From contig NZ_WBOL01000004.1 in assembly GCF_008973715.1 (NCBI RefSeq), forward strand, positions 124,001 through 188,000: a stretch of DNA of 64,000 nt, written 5' to 3'. Under the pieces are notes generated by a model. The model had not been told where the DNA came from. It made no database searches and saw only the letters and a program-made list of their open reading frames with translations. This document shows, piece by piece, positions 8,991 to 17,431 of the stretch; the stretch's first letter is position 1; each line of letters begins with the position of its first letter. This DNA is from Nitrincola schmidtii (GTDB lineage: Bacteria; Pseudomonadota; Gammaproteobacteria; Pseudomonadales; Balneatricaceae). Position numbers and translations under genes: made by a program.

Positions 8991-9656
8991 ATGTTACCTA
9001 ATTTGCGTCTCTTTCAACTCATCAGCCCTTCCCTGCCTGTCGGTGCTTTCACCTACTCACAGGGCTTGGAATGGGCGATTGAGGCAGGCTGGGTAACCAA
9101 CGCTAAAGAACTTCATGACTGGCTTCTCGGCGTGTTGCAACAGAGTGTGACCAGCCTAGAGCTCCCAGTGTTAATCAGACTTTATCATGCTTTCGAGAAA
9201 CAGGATTGGGATCAAGTCACCTATTGGTCAACCTATCTCTACGCCAGTCGCGAAACCTCAGAATTACGTGCAGAAGAGCGTCAGCGTGGTAAAGCCCTAT
9301 CGGTGCTATTGCCCTCACTCGATATAGAGATCCCTGAGGCTAGTGAGTCTTCACTTCATCTCACTCAACTGGCGGGTATGGCACTGGCTGCCAGTCGCTG
9401 GCAAATTCCACTAGATCAGCTATGTAGCGGCTATTTATGGAGCTGGATTGAAAACAGCGTCATGGCTGGCGTAAAACTGGTGCCGTTAGGACAAACTCAA
9501 GGACAGCAATTGTTAATGACACTGTCAGAAGCTTTACCCGAATTACAGCAACAGGCGATGCAAATCCGCGATGAAGATGTTGCCGGTTGCACACCCGCAC
9601 TCGCTATCGCCAGTTCACGACATGAAACCCAATATACACGACTCTTTCGTTCTTAA
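8991..9656 (+). CDS. ureF: Urease accessory protein UreF
   Basis: 221 aa, typical length. Opens with LFQLISPSLPVGAFTYSQGLEWAIE in slightly interrupted form, the conserved UreF N-terminus; all-helical throughout. UreF bridges UreD and UreG on apourease and is proposed to gate GTP hydrolysis by UreG. Starts 15 bp after the HupE gene and ends 21 bp before ureG. Confidence 0.95.
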   Translation: MLPNLRLFQLISPSLPVGAFTYSQGLEWAIEAGWVTNAKELHDWLLGVLQQSVTSLELPVLIRLYHAFEKQDWDQVTYWSTYLYASRETSELRAEERQRGKALSVLLPSLDIEIPEASESSLHLTQLAGMALAASRWQIPLDQLCSGYLWSWIENSVMAGVKLVPLGQTQGQQLLMTLSEALPELQQQAMQIRDEDVAGCTPALAIASSRHETQYTRLFRS

Positions 9657-9677
9657 TTTTTTACAGGAAATTCACCC

Positions 9678-10298
9678 ATGAGTGACTATAAATCTCCTTT
9701 GCGTATCGGTGTTGGTGGCCCTGTTGGATCAGGAAAAACGGCACTCTTAGAAGTGCTTTGCAAAGCAATTCGTGACCAATACAGTATTGCCGTCGTCACT
9801 AACGATATCTACACCCAGGAAGATGCCAAAATTCTGACCCGTGCAGAAGCCTTACCGGCTGACCGAATAGTAGGCGTGGAAACTGGTGGTTGCCCTCATA
9901 CCGCCATTCGTGAAGATGCCTCGATGAACCTTGCTGCTGTCGAAGAGTTGGCCAAGCTTCATAAAGATCTCGATGTGGTGTTTGTTGAAAGCGGCGGTGA
10001 TAACCTCAGCGCCACATTCAGTCCGGAACTGGCAGACCTCACGATTTACGTTATCGATGTAGCGGAAGGCGAAAAAATCCCACGTAAAGGGGGTCCAGGA
10101 ATCACTAAATCGGATTTGCTCGTCATCAATAAGATCGACTTGGCGCCTTATGTGGGTGCCAGCCTTGAAGTGATGGAATCGGATACTCAGCGTATGCGAC
10201 CCAACCGCCCTTATGTCTTTACTAACCTAAAGACGGGTATTGGATTGGACGTGATCATCGACTTTGTTGTTAAACAAGGCATGCTGGATGCGGCTTAA
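9678..10298 (+). CDS. ureG: Urease accessory GTPase UreG
   Basis: 206 aa. P-loop GPVGSGKT near residues 12-19, the CPH nickel-binding motif in [26 protein letters not shown], and the guanine-specificity motif NKIDLA. A SIMIBI-class GTPase that couples GTP hydrolysis to nickel insertion into urease with UreD, UreE and UreF. Full length; ribosome site ACAGGAAA before ATG 9678. Confidence 0.97.
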   Translation: MSDYKSPLRIGVGGPVGSGKTALLEVLCKAIRDQYSIAVVTNDIYTQEDAKILTRAEALPADRIVGVETGGCPHTAIREDASMNLAAVEELAKLHKDLDVVFVESGGDNLSATFSPELADLTIYVIDVAEGEKIPRKGGPGITKSDLLVINKIDLAPYVGASLEVMESDTQRMRPNRPYVFTNLKTGIGLDVIIDFVVKQGMLDAA

Positions 10299-10307
10299 AG
10301 GTGATCT

Positions 10308-11171
10308 ATGACTGATCTGAATCTTCCAACACTACCGCCCAACTCGACTACTTCAGATGGATGGCGTGCGCGTATTGCATTGACCTTTGGTGTGCGTCGA
10401 GAAAAAACGCGTGTCATCGCTTCTCAGCGCTTGGGACCCTTATCGGTTCAACGTGCTTTTTACCCAGAAGATTCAGTCTGTCACAGTTACTTGTTACACC
10501 CCCCCGGAGGCGTGGTCGGCGGTGATCGCTTGTACGTAAAGGTTCAAGTCAATTCCCAAGCTCATGCACTGATCACCACCCCGGGAGCGACCAAGTTTTA
10601 TCGCTCTGGCGGACGCTTAGCGCATTACCATCAACATTTGCAGGTCGATGAAGATGCGGCACTAGAGTGGTTACCCCAAGAAAATATCTTCTTCCCCGAC
10701 AGTCAGTTAAGGATGCAAACAGAGATAGATCTTGGTGCGACCTCCCGCTTTATCGGTTGGGAAATTCAATGCTTAGGTCGCCCTGTGATTAATGAACATT
10801 TCGACCGAGGGCAGATTCGTTCTTCCTTGAAACTTAGCATCGATGGAAAACCGTTACTGATAGAACATTTCAACTCACTAAATGATGAGCTGCAACGCTC
10901 TAGCAGCGGGCTACGCGGATCTCCGATGCAAGCGACGATGTTCATCACCTCTTCAGACGATGTGCTGTTGGAACAGATACGTGACACGTTGTTAAGCCTC
11001 AAGCATGACCAGATTGTTAGCGGTGCCACACGATTAGATAACTTGATCGTGGTTCGCTTTTTAGGCCCGCAAACCGAGCCTTTATTGCAGCAAATGGTGA
11101 AAGTTTGGCAAACAGTACGACCCAGTGTAATGGGACGTGAAGCGTGTTTGCCTAGGATATGGGCGACTTAA
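10308..11171 (+). CDS. ureD: Urease accessory protein UreD (UreH)
   Basis: 287 aa. Shows the UreD landmarks: GPLSVQRAFYPED, HPPGGVVGGD, TTPGATKFYRS, and WLPQENIFFPDS. Scaffold that binds apourease and conducts nickel from UreG. It is the last gene of the operon, 9 bp after ureG; in many proteobacteria ureD comes first, so this order is a local variant. No clear terminator follows, and 11172-11218 shows nothing else. Confidence 0.95.
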   Translation: MTDLNLPTLPPNSTTSDGWRARIALTFGVRREKTRVIASQRLGPLSVQRAFYPEDSVCHSYLLHPPGGVVGGDRLYVKVQVNSQAHALITTPGATKFYRSGGRLAHYHQHLQVDEDAALEWLPQENIFFPDSQLRMQTEIDLGATSRFIGWEIQCLGRPVINEHFDRGQIRSSLKLSIDGKPLLIEHFNSLNDELQRSSSGLRGSPMQATMFITSSDDVLLEQIRDTLLSLKHDQIVSGATRLDNLIVVRFLGPQTEPLLQQMVKVWQTVRPSVMGREACLPRIWAT

Positions 11172-11218
11172 GACAGCTCTAAATTACCGATAAGATTTTC
11201 AGCCAATCATACTAGACG

Positions 11219-11914
11219 TTAGCTAAGCATCTCTTTGAACACCGATTCAATATCAAAATCATCTTGCTCTTCGTCGTCAATTTTTAGAGATTTTTCGACA
11301 TGCTCTAGATGTTCTAGCATCAGTGATCTAGCTGTAATTGCATCACCAGAAGAAATCGCTTCGACGATATTATTATGCTCATTATCCTTGCATGCAGACG
11401 CCGAAGGTGAGTCATACAAATAGATTATCAAGCTGGACAAAGCCGTTAAACGTCGCACAATATCATGATAGATGCTATTGCCGCTAAGTTCTGCCAAAAG
11501 TAAGTGGAAGTCCCCCGTAAGCTGGGTTAAACGGGCATGATCCTTTTCAGATCGTGCAGAGGCTTCTTCAGCAAGGTGTTGTTGAAGACGTTTGATGACT
11601 TGAGCGCCAGCCGAATTGGCCAACTGTTCCACAACAGAAACCTCTATTGCTCGACGTGCAGCAAACACCTCTGTTGCATCACGCGCCGTTGGACGCGTCA
11701 CATAAGCACCTCGATTATGTTTCAAGGTAATGATGCGGTCTTGCGCTAAGCGAAAAAACACTTCGCGAAGTCGCGTACGGCTGACTCCAAAAACACGACA
11801 TAAACGCTCTTCAGACAGCTTTAGCCCGGGTGGTAATTTACGATTGGCAATCGCAGCAAACATTAGGTCATATATGCTTTGGTTATCTGTCACTGTTTTT
11901 GATTTAACCACCAC
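11219..11914 (-). CDS. GntR-family regulator, FCD subfamily
   Basis: 231 aa. N-terminal winged helix-turn-helix (LSEERLCRVFGVSRTRLREV, then wing NRGAYVTRP) and an all-helical FCD ligand domain with the metal/ligand pattern DFHLLLAELSGN. The C-terminus is long and acidic. The start is GTG at 11914 with AAGGAA 6 bp upstream; an in-frame TAG two codons earlier rules out an extension. FCD regulators usually sense carboxylates or related small acids. It is transcribed towards ureD, so its target is not obvious; it may act on the racemase/ABC module at 14.5-21.2 kb, whose promoter region has TGTATAC half sites. Confidence 0.88.
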   Translation of the reverse strand: MVVKSKTVTDNQSIYDLMFAAIANRKLPPGLKLSEERLCRVFGVSRTRLREVFFRLAQDRIITLKHNRGAYVTRPTARDATEVFAARRAIEVSVVEQLANSAGAQVIKRLQQHLAEEASARSEKDHARLTQLTGDFHLLLAELSGNSIYHDIVRRLTALSSLIIYLYDSPSASACKDNEHNNIVEAISSGDAITARSLMLEHLEHVEKSLKIDDEEQDDFDIESVFKEMLS

Positions 11915-11949
11915 AAGCTATTCCTTATAAGCAAACAATAGACCGCATT

Positions 11950-11963
11950 AAGTGCATACACTT
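11950..11963. promoter_or_regulatory. Palindrome upstream of the GntR/FCD gene
   Basis: AAGTGCATACACTT is an imperfect dyad 36 bp upstream of the GTG start. It contains TGCATACA, one base different from the TGTATACA seen at 20413-20420. Possible autoregulatory operator. Confidence 0.3.
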
Positions 11964-12014
11964 TATTAAATTTTCTACCTACAATATAGTAATTTATTGT
12001 ATTAAAGATAAGCA

Positions 12015-12563
12015 CTAATAATGTATCACATCCTGAAATACCAACACTCCTAAACCCGAATTTCGATAGCCATGTGGTTGGTCTGCGTTAAAGCTGACAG
12101 TCTCACCGGCGGAGTACTGATACCACTGGCCTGATAAACATAGATCTAGAATCCCTTCTATGACAAGAATACGTTCTGTGACACCTCCTTGATGAGGCTC
12201 AGAATGAGATTCAGCGCCTGGTGCTAGATGAAGTTCCAGCCATTCAAAGTTGACGGTTTCATCAAATGGAAAATGTACTCTAACATCAATACCAGAGGTT
12301 ACTTTAGGTTCATTGACCGGACGCACGGATGACAGGTCATTGGGTTGGTAAAAACACCCTCTGATCAAATGCGTGAATGAGATTTGAAAGCCTGTGGCAA
12401 TTTTCCACAAAGTTGCCAACGTGGGACTGGATTCTCCACGTTCTATCTGACCCAGCATCGCTTTACTGACGCCAGACTTCGCTGCCGCTTGATCTAAACT
12501 CCATTGCCTTGACTGCCTGAGTTCGCGTAATCCTTTGCCTAAACTGCTGGGTTGATTTTCCAT
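12015..12563 (-). CDS. XRE-family regulator with C-terminal cupin domain
   Basis: 182 aa from ATG 12563. Residues about 8-65 form an HTH_3 domain (LRELRQSRQWSLDQAAAKSG, MLGQIERGESSPTLATLWKIA); residues about 110-180 a cupin (PGAESHSEPH, ERILVIEGIL, FNADQPHGY). A longer in-frame start at 12608 is rejected because it would place the first codons inside an operator-like palindrome (12592-12609). XRE-cupin proteins are usually repressors sensing a small molecule in the cupin barrel. Divergent from the BenE-family transporter, which is its probable target together with itself. Confidence 0.88.
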   Translation of the reverse strand: MENQPSSLGKGLRELRQSRQWSLDQAAAKSGVSKAMLGQIERGESSPTLATLWKIATGFQISFTHLIRGCFYQPNDLSSVRPVNEPKVTSGIDVRVHFPFDETVNFEWLELHLAPGAESHSEPHQGGVTERILVIEGILDLCLSGQWYQYSAGETVSFNADQPHGYRNSGLGVLVFQDVIHY

Positions 12564-12591
12564 CACGATAGCCTGCTGTAGATTTTCTATT

Positions 12592-12645
12592 TGTACACTA
12601 TAACGCACAATGCTAAGCTAACCAAATTATGCGCTATAACGCACA
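12592..12645. promoter_or_regulatory. Paired operators between the XRE-cupin gene and the BenE-family gene
   Basis: Two imperfect palindromes share the 12-mer CTATAACGCACA (12598-12609 and 12634-12645), spaced 36 bp. Site 1 (12592-12609) fits TGTnCnnTATAnnGnACA; site 2 (12628-12645) has the stronger dyad TGCGnTATAnCGCA. Both lie in the divergent promoter region and are the natural candidates for binding by the adjacent XRE-cupin protein. Confidence 0.6.
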
Positions 12646-12659
12646 GCCAAAGGTGCTCT

Positions 12660-13829
12660 ATGTCATTACTGAAAGACTTTTCACTCTCCAGTCTCACCGC
12701 AGGTTTTGTTGCGGTGTTAGTGGGTTATACCAGCTCAGCGGTCATTATCTTTCAAGCCGCCGCTGCAGCGGGAGCCTCTCAGGCGGAAGTGACCTCGTGG
12801 TTTTTCGCACTGGGAATCGGCATGGGTCTTTCAACGCTAGGGCTATCGTTGTATTACAAAACCCCGATTTTAACCGCATGGTCAACTCCAGGTGCGGCAT
12901 TGCTAGTAACCAGCTTACCGGGTCTGAGCATGGCGGAGGCGATAGGAGCGTTTATTTTCTGTGGCGCTTTAATTACGCTGGCAGGGATCACGGGTTGGTT
13001 TGAACGCTTGATGAAGTTTTTACCGCAAGAATTAGCCACAGCGATGCTGGCGGGGGTACTGCTTCAATTTGGTTTAGCCGCCTTTCACTCTGCCGAAACC
13101 CACTTAATACTAGTGATAAGCATGTTTGCACTTTACCTATTGGGCAAGCGCTTTTTTCCACGTTATGCGATTCTGATGGTTCTTTTTGGATCGGTAGCAC
13201 TGGTGTATCTGATGGGTGAATTACAACTCGATAGACTGAGCTTTGAACTCGCTACACCGATCATGACTCTGCCCTCTTTTTCGTTGACAGCGTTAATCGG
13301 TGTCGGCATTCCACTGTTTATCGTCACCATGGCATCTCAAAATATGCCCGGCATTGCCGTCATTAAAGCATCGGGTTATCTCCCTCCTTTATCACCCATT
13401 ATTACCTGGACAGGCATCACCACTCTGCTATTGGCTCCTTTAGGTGCTTTCGCACTTAATTTAGCCGCCATCACCGCTGCCATCTGCATGAGTGAAGAGG
13501 CACATCCTGATAAGCAGCGTCGTTATACCGCTGCTGTTGCCGCCAGTATTTTTTATATCTTAAGCGGGCTTCTGGCTGCCTCCGTTGCGACCTTGATGTT
13601 TGCCTTTCCTCAAGCCTTGGTCTTAACCCTAGCGGGACTAGCGTTGTTATCCACCATCGGCAATAGCTTATCGGTTGCGTTAGCCAACCCTGACGGGCGT
13701 GAAGCAGCCTTAATCACCTTTTTAGCCACCGCATCAGGCATGACATTGTTTGGTATTGGCAGTGCTTTTTGGGGGTTATTAGCAGGCGTGCTGGCTTGGC
13801 ATTTGATGCGTAAACCATCCATCAAGTGA
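12660..13829 (+). CDS. BenE-family benzoate/H+ symporter-like transporter
   Basis: 389 aa from ATG 12660 (MSLLKDFSLSS), with AAAGGTG 5-6 bp upstream; the 23-residue extension to 12591 overlaps the operators and is rejected. About 12 hydrophobic segments and the BenE signature region AWSTPGAALLVTSLPG near residue 75. Family members are proton-coupled aromatic-acid carriers of the inner membrane. No benzoate catabolic genes are nearby, and the flanks are nitrogen-metabolism genes, so the true substrate is uncertain. Confidence 0.87.
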   Translation: MSLLKDFSLSSLTAGFVAVLVGYTSSAVIIFQAAAAAGASQAEVTSWFFALGIGMGLSTLGLSLYYKTPILTAWSTPGAALLVTSLPGLSMAEAIGAFIFCGALITLAGITGWFERLMKFLPQELATAMLAGVLLQFGLAAFHSAETHLILVISMFALYLLGKRFFPRYAILMVLFGSVALVYLMGELQLDRLSFELATPIMTLPSFSLTALIGVGIPLFIVTMASQNMPGIAVIKASGYLPPLSPIITWTGITTLLLAPLGAFALNLAAITAAICMSEEAHPDKQRRYTAAVAASIFYILSGLLAASVATLMFAFPQALVLTLAGLALLSTIGNSLSVALANPDGREAALITFLATASGMTLFGIGSAFWGLLAGVLAWHLMRKPSIK

Positions 13830-13838
13830 TCAGAGAAC

Positions 13839-14351
13839 CTACCTAGTCATCAAGTAGGATAGTAAATAACCGGCTGCAAGAATGACGATATAACTGCTTT
13901 CTACTCTTCGACGCTTGGTTTCGTCTTCTCTAGAATTTGTCAGATCAAGCACTGCTTGGTGAAGAAGAAAGGTATAAAGCACAAAATACAAAAACGGAAT
14001 GACATGGACTTGGAAGGGATAGTCACTGATATCTCGACCAAATAGCGCGAGCAACCAGCCCATTTGCGTGAAGATCCCTAAAGCACCCAGCCCTGCGTTG
14101 ATAAACATCCACTTTACTTCGTCCATTCCGAAGATGAATAAGTAAAAGATGACGTATACAAGAATCGCGACTCCCCCATGAAAATATAAAAAAAGAATAT
14201 TCTCAGGGGTATCCGCATAAGCCATCACAAAACCCGAACCGCCAAACGCCAGCATATGGACTAGAAAGAACGGATAGATCTTGTACCAAGCTATCTCTTC
14301 ACCCTTTTTATAAAGTCGTCCATTGATAGTGATATCTGCTCGAAGCTTCAT
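13839..14351 (-). CDS. Unrecognised four- to five-helix membrane protein
   Basis: 170 aa. Short polar N-terminus with a KKGEEI segment (MKLRADITINGRLYKKGEEI), then hydrophobic segments at about 23-45, 52-74, 80-103, 115-135 and 150-168. I do not recognise the family. A 7-codon copy of its N-terminus (MKLRADI) survives at 21933-21953, immediately downstream of puuE, so the gene probably once formed the end of an alc-allA-puuE operon. That links it to allantoin catabolism or ureide transport, but no function can be assigned. It converges on the BenE-family gene with a 9-bp gap. Confidence 0.75.
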   Translation of the reverse strand: MKLRADITINGRLYKKGEEIAWYKIYPFFLVHMLAFGGSGFVMAYADTPENILFLYFHGGVAILVYVIFYLFIFGMDEVKWMFINAGLGALGIFTQMGWLLALFGRDISDYPFQVHVIPFLYFVLYTFLLHQAVLDLTNSREDETKRRRVESSYIVILAAGYLLSYLMTR

Positions 14352-14356
14352 GACGA

Positions 14357-14463
14357 CTATCGTTTAACGAACTGGACTTTCTGCATAGACTTCTCCTTTA
14401 TGCCCAATCAACACTACGAACCTGACCAGGCTCAAAGGCAAACTCATCACAATTTAGTAAATG
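14357..14463 (-). pseudogene. Remnant of allA 3' end fused to an internally deleted puuE
   Basis: Bases 14381-14460 match the allA/puuE junction at 22889-22968 with about 85% identity by eye. The reverse strand encodes the last ~20 residues of ureidoglycolate lyase (NCDEFAFEPGQVRSVDWA, stop 14398-14400), the same AAAGGAGAAG ribosome site, then a puuE start codon at 14386. That ORF has only nine codons (MQKVQFVKR) before TAG: the first two match the puuE start and the last ones resemble its end, so about 300 codons are deleted. The unknown membrane-protein gene begins 5 bp later. This is a fossil of a second allantoin locus. Confidence 0.75.
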
Positions 14464-14481
14464 TTTAAACTCAAATGCGTT

Positions 14482-14517
14482 GAAGCTTGATCTGTATGCA
14501 AGTCTTGATCAAGCTTC
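14482..14517. terminator. Hairpin downstream of the oligopeptide-type ABC operon
   Basis: Perfect 11-bp inverted repeat, GAAGCTTGATC (14482-14492) and GATCAAGCTTC (14507-14517), 14-nt loop, 9 bp beyond the stop of the last ABC gene. There is no strong T-run, so it may act as an mRNA 3' end stabiliser rather than a classical terminator. Confidence 0.5.
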
Positions 14518-14525
14518 TTGTATGA

Positions 14526-15503
14526 TTAAACCTCAGCTAATGCATGAATACAACGTACTGCACGAGTTTGCGCCTGATAAGCTGCTGGCATTGGTTTCAT
14601 ACACTCATCGGTTCGGTAACTACAGCGTGCAGCAAACGCACACTCTGTAATTTGCCGTGTAAGCTGCGGCGGTGATCCGGGTATAGCTGGCAGTGCCTGC
14701 TTACGATCCATCCCAGGATGAACGGTAGCACCGAGAAGACCTTGTGTATATGGATGCCAAGGATTAGATAACACATCATCAACAGGCCCTTCTTCGATAA
14801 TACGCCCGGCATACATCACCGCAGTTCGATCAGCCACTTCAATAGCAACACCAACGTCATGAGTGACAAAAATCATACTCATGCCTAACTCACGCTGAAG
14901 CTCTTTTAACAACAATAACACCTGTATCTGAACAGTAGCATCAAGTGCCGTAGTTGGCTCATCTGCAAGCAAAATCTTAGGCTTACACGCAAGAGCCAAT
15001 GCAATCATGGCTCGCTGACGCATACCACCCGACATTTCATGAGGGTAAGCATCCAAACGCTTAGCCGCTGAAGGTATACGAACACGTTCTAACATTTCTA
15101 ATGCTCGCTTACGCGCATCAACTCGACTAAAACCTTCATGTCGCATCACCGATTCAATAATTTGATCACCCACCGTATATACAGGATCAAACGCCAACAT
15201 AGGTTCCTGAAATACCATCGAAACCGTTTTTCCTCGCATCGCCGATAAGGCGGCAGGGCGCATCGACAATAGATCCACACCGTCAATATTTATCTGTCCT
15301 TCAATGCGGGTTTTATGTGCAGGATGCAGACGCATCAACGACTTCATAGTGACACTTTTACCACAACCTGATTCACCCAATAATGCTAAGGTTTCGCCAG
15401 CCGCTAGATCAAAACTGACATCTGACACAGCATAAACAGGTCCCTCTTCACCTTTAAAAGTTACATTCAGGTTACGAACGTCTATTAATTTATCAGCACT
15501 CAT
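14526..15503 (-). CDS. Oligopeptide-type ABC transporter ATPase (DppD/OppD-like)
   Basis: 325 aa. Walker A GESGCGKS (about 43-50), ABC signature MSGGMRQRAMIALALA, Walker B ILLADEPTTALD, H-loop FVTHD, and the C-terminal oligo_HPY region (NPWHPYTQGLLGA) ending in a cysteine pattern (CAFAARCSYRTDEC, then C near the end) typical of DppD/OppD. Its start overlaps the stop of the partner ATPase gene by 4 bp. Last gene of the five-gene importer operon. Substrate unknown; see the binding protein at 18452-20092. Confidence 0.9.
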   Translation of the reverse strand: MSADKLIDVRNLNVTFKGEEGPVYAVSDVSFDLAAGETLALLGESGCGKSVTMKSLMRLHPAHKTRIEGQINIDGVDLLSMRPAALSAMRGKTVSMVFQEPMLAFDPVYTVGDQIIESVMRHEGFSRVDARKRALEMLERVRIPSAAKRLDAYPHEMSGGMRQRAMIALALACKPKILLADEPTTALDATVQIQVLLLLKELQRELGMSMIFVTHDVGVAIEVADRTAVMYAGRIIEEGPVDDVLSNPWHPYTQGLLGATVHPGMDRKQALPAIPGSPPQLTRQITECAFAARCSYRTDECMKPMPAAYQAQTRAVRCIHALAEV

Positions 15504-16516
15504 GCTGACACCTCCTGTAACTGAATGTATTTTTCATGATTAGGATTTGCTGGCAGCATAAAACAAGCGGCTTGATGCAAACCCTCAACTCTTGTGGTCT
15601 CTGGCTGCTGTGAAGAACAGATGGCACGAGCATGCTCACAACGTGGATGAAATCGGCAACCTGAAGGCGGAGCAATTGGATTGGGTGGATCGCCTTCTAG
15701 GACTTTGTGTTGTTTGCGTTCATGTGGCGTTTGTGAGGGCACCGAACTTAGTAGTGCACGGGTATAGGGATGAGCTGGGTTTTGATACAGTTGCTCGACA
15801 GGACCTGATTCCACGACTTGTCCCAAATACATCACCATGACGTCGTCACTGATATACTGAACAACATTGAGATCATGAGAGATAAAAAGATAGGTCAAAC
15901 CAAACTCTTTCTTCAAATCAGATAAGAGGTTTAGCACTTGTGCCTGAACCGATTTATCCAATGCAGAAACTGCTTCATCCAAAAGCACAATTTCCGGCTT
16001 GATGGCGAGCGCTCTGGCAATATTCACCCTCTGCCGCTGACCACCCGATAACTCATGTGGATATCGACGTACAAAGACATTTGGATTCAAACCCACTTTT
16101 TCTAGTAAATCTCTGGCCTGCTGACGTGCTTCACGCTCACTAACACCGTGTATCTGTGGACCAAAAGCGATGCTGTCTTCTATCGTCAAGCGCGGATTTA
16201 AAGAGGCGTAAGAATCCTGAAATACCATCTGCATCTGACGACGTAGTTCAGCAACGGGATGGCGGCCACTGATGTTACCAAACTCTTTGCCACGAATACT
16301 GATACGCCCCTCATCTGGTTCAATAAGATGCATGAGTAAACGAGCCGTAGTGGATTTACCACAACCAGATTCTCCCACAATACCAAGGGTTCTCCCTTTT
16401 TCAACACTGAAGCTAACGCCATCAACCGCCTGAACCACTTGTGTCGGGCGTCCAAGCAGATCCTTACCTACTGGGAAATATTTTTTCAAATCCTGTACAC
16501 GCAATAAGGCAGTCAT
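15500..16516 (-). CDS. Oligopeptide-type ABC transporter ATPase (DppF/OppF-like)
   Basis: 338 aa from ATG 16516; a TTG one codon upstream is less likely. Walker A GESGCGKST, Q-loop VFQDSYASLNP, signature LSGGQRQRVNIARALA, Walker B IVLLDEAVSALD (Ala replaces the usual Pro after Glu), H-loop ISHDL, and the oligo_HPY C-terminus NPAHPYTRALL with RFHPRCEHA. Heterodimerises with the DppD-like ATPase at 14526-15503 to drive import. Sits 5 bp after the second permease gene. Confidence 0.9.
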   Translation of the reverse strand: MTALLRVQDLKKYFPVGKDLLGRPTQVVQAVDGVSFSVEKGRTLGIVGESGCGKSTTARLLMHLIEPDEGRISIRGKEFGNISGRHPVAELRRQMQMVFQDSYASLNPRLTIEDSIAFGPQIHGVSEREARQQARDLLEKVGLNPNVFVRRYPHELSGGQRQRVNIARALAIKPEIVLLDEAVSALDKSVQAQVLNLLSDLKKEFGLTYLFISHDLNVVQYISDDVMVMYLGQVVESGPVEQLYQNPAHPYTRALLSSVPSQTPHERKQHKVLEGDPPNPIAPPSGCRFHPRCEHARAICSSQQPETTRVEGLHQAACFMLPANPNHEKYIQLQEVSA

Positions 16517-16521
16517 CAATA

Positions 16522-17427
16522 TTACCTCTTGATATCCATGGCACTGCGCAATCCATCAGACAGCAGGTTAAAACACAGTGAGGTGATAAAAATCATTAGC
16601 CCGGGGAGAACAGAGATCCAAGGCTGGATGTAAATTGATTGCCGCAGAGTATTCAGCATCAATCCCCATTCAGGGGTCGGTGGTCTAACTCCTAACCCAA
16701 GAAAACTTAATCCCGCTGCCAGAATCATGCAAACAGAGACGAGACTTGTGGCGTAAATAAACACAGGTCCCAGAACATTGCCTAAAACATGCACACGAAT
16801 AATGGTGAAGTTACCTGCACCAGAAGCACGAGCCGCCTCGACAAAATCCAAATTTCGTACTGATGTGGTCACACTTTCAGCCACACGAGCTATCGGTGGA
16901 ATAAACACCAGAGTGAGCGAAATAATGGCGTTAATAAAACCTGCCCCCAAGGCACCTGAAATAGCTATCGCCAAGAGCACCGCAGGAAATGCAAAGAATA
17001 CATCAGTGGTACGCATGATGAGTGAGTTGATCCAACCACCAAAAAAACCAGCAATTAAGCCTAACGATGTGCCTATTGCAAAGGCGATAAATACAGGGAG
17101 TAAACCCATCATTAGGCTCATCTGTCCGCCGTGCATCAGTCGCGATAACATGTCACGACCCAATTCATCTGTACCCAGCCAATGCCCTTCTGTACCTATA
17201 GGAGATAAGCGTTTCAACATGGTACCCTGACTAGGATCATAGGGTGCCAGCAAAGGTGCAAAGACTGCAATTAACACCATTAGTAGTAATACAACAGCAC
17301 AGCCAACGGATACGGGATCTCTAACCAGTCTTGTCCAAACGGTTGTCCAGTAACCTCTTGAGACTGCTGCTGTTTCTGCTGCAAGTGCAAATTTTTCTTT
17401 TGAAGTAGTGGAAGCTATGGTGGTCAT
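16522..17427 (-). CDS. Oligopeptide-type ABC transporter permease (DppC-like)
   Basis: 301 aa. Cytoplasmic N-terminus, the OppC-type N-terminal membrane segment near 40-62, then APYDPSQ and GTDELGRDMLSRLMHG, the characteristic DppC/OppC periplasmic segment. The EAA loop is EAARASGAGNFTIIRVHVLG near residue 215. Forms the membrane pore with the DppB-like subunit, whose stop lies 4 bp upstream of this start. Confidence 0.9.
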   Translation of the reverse strand: MTTIASTTSKEKFALAAETAAVSRGYWTTVWTRLVRDPVSVGCAVVLLLMVLIAVFAPLLAPYDPSQGTMLKRLSPIGTEGHWLGTDELGRDMLSRLMHGGQMSLMMGLLPVFIAFAIGTSLGLIAGFFGGWINSLIMRTTDVFFAFPAVLLAIAISGALGAGFINAIISLTLVFIPPIARVAESVTTSVRNLDFVEAARASGAGNFTIIRVHVLGNVLGPVFIYATSLVSVCMILAAGLSFLGLGVRPPTPEWGLMLNTLRQSIYIQPWISVLPGLMIFITSLCFNLLSDGLRSAMDIKR

Positions 17428-17431
17428 CCGA

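Noticed and set aside
12564-12608. Longer N-terminus for the XRE-cupin protein
   Set aside because: The extra codons run into the operator palindrome and lack a family counterpart, so ATG 12563 was kept.
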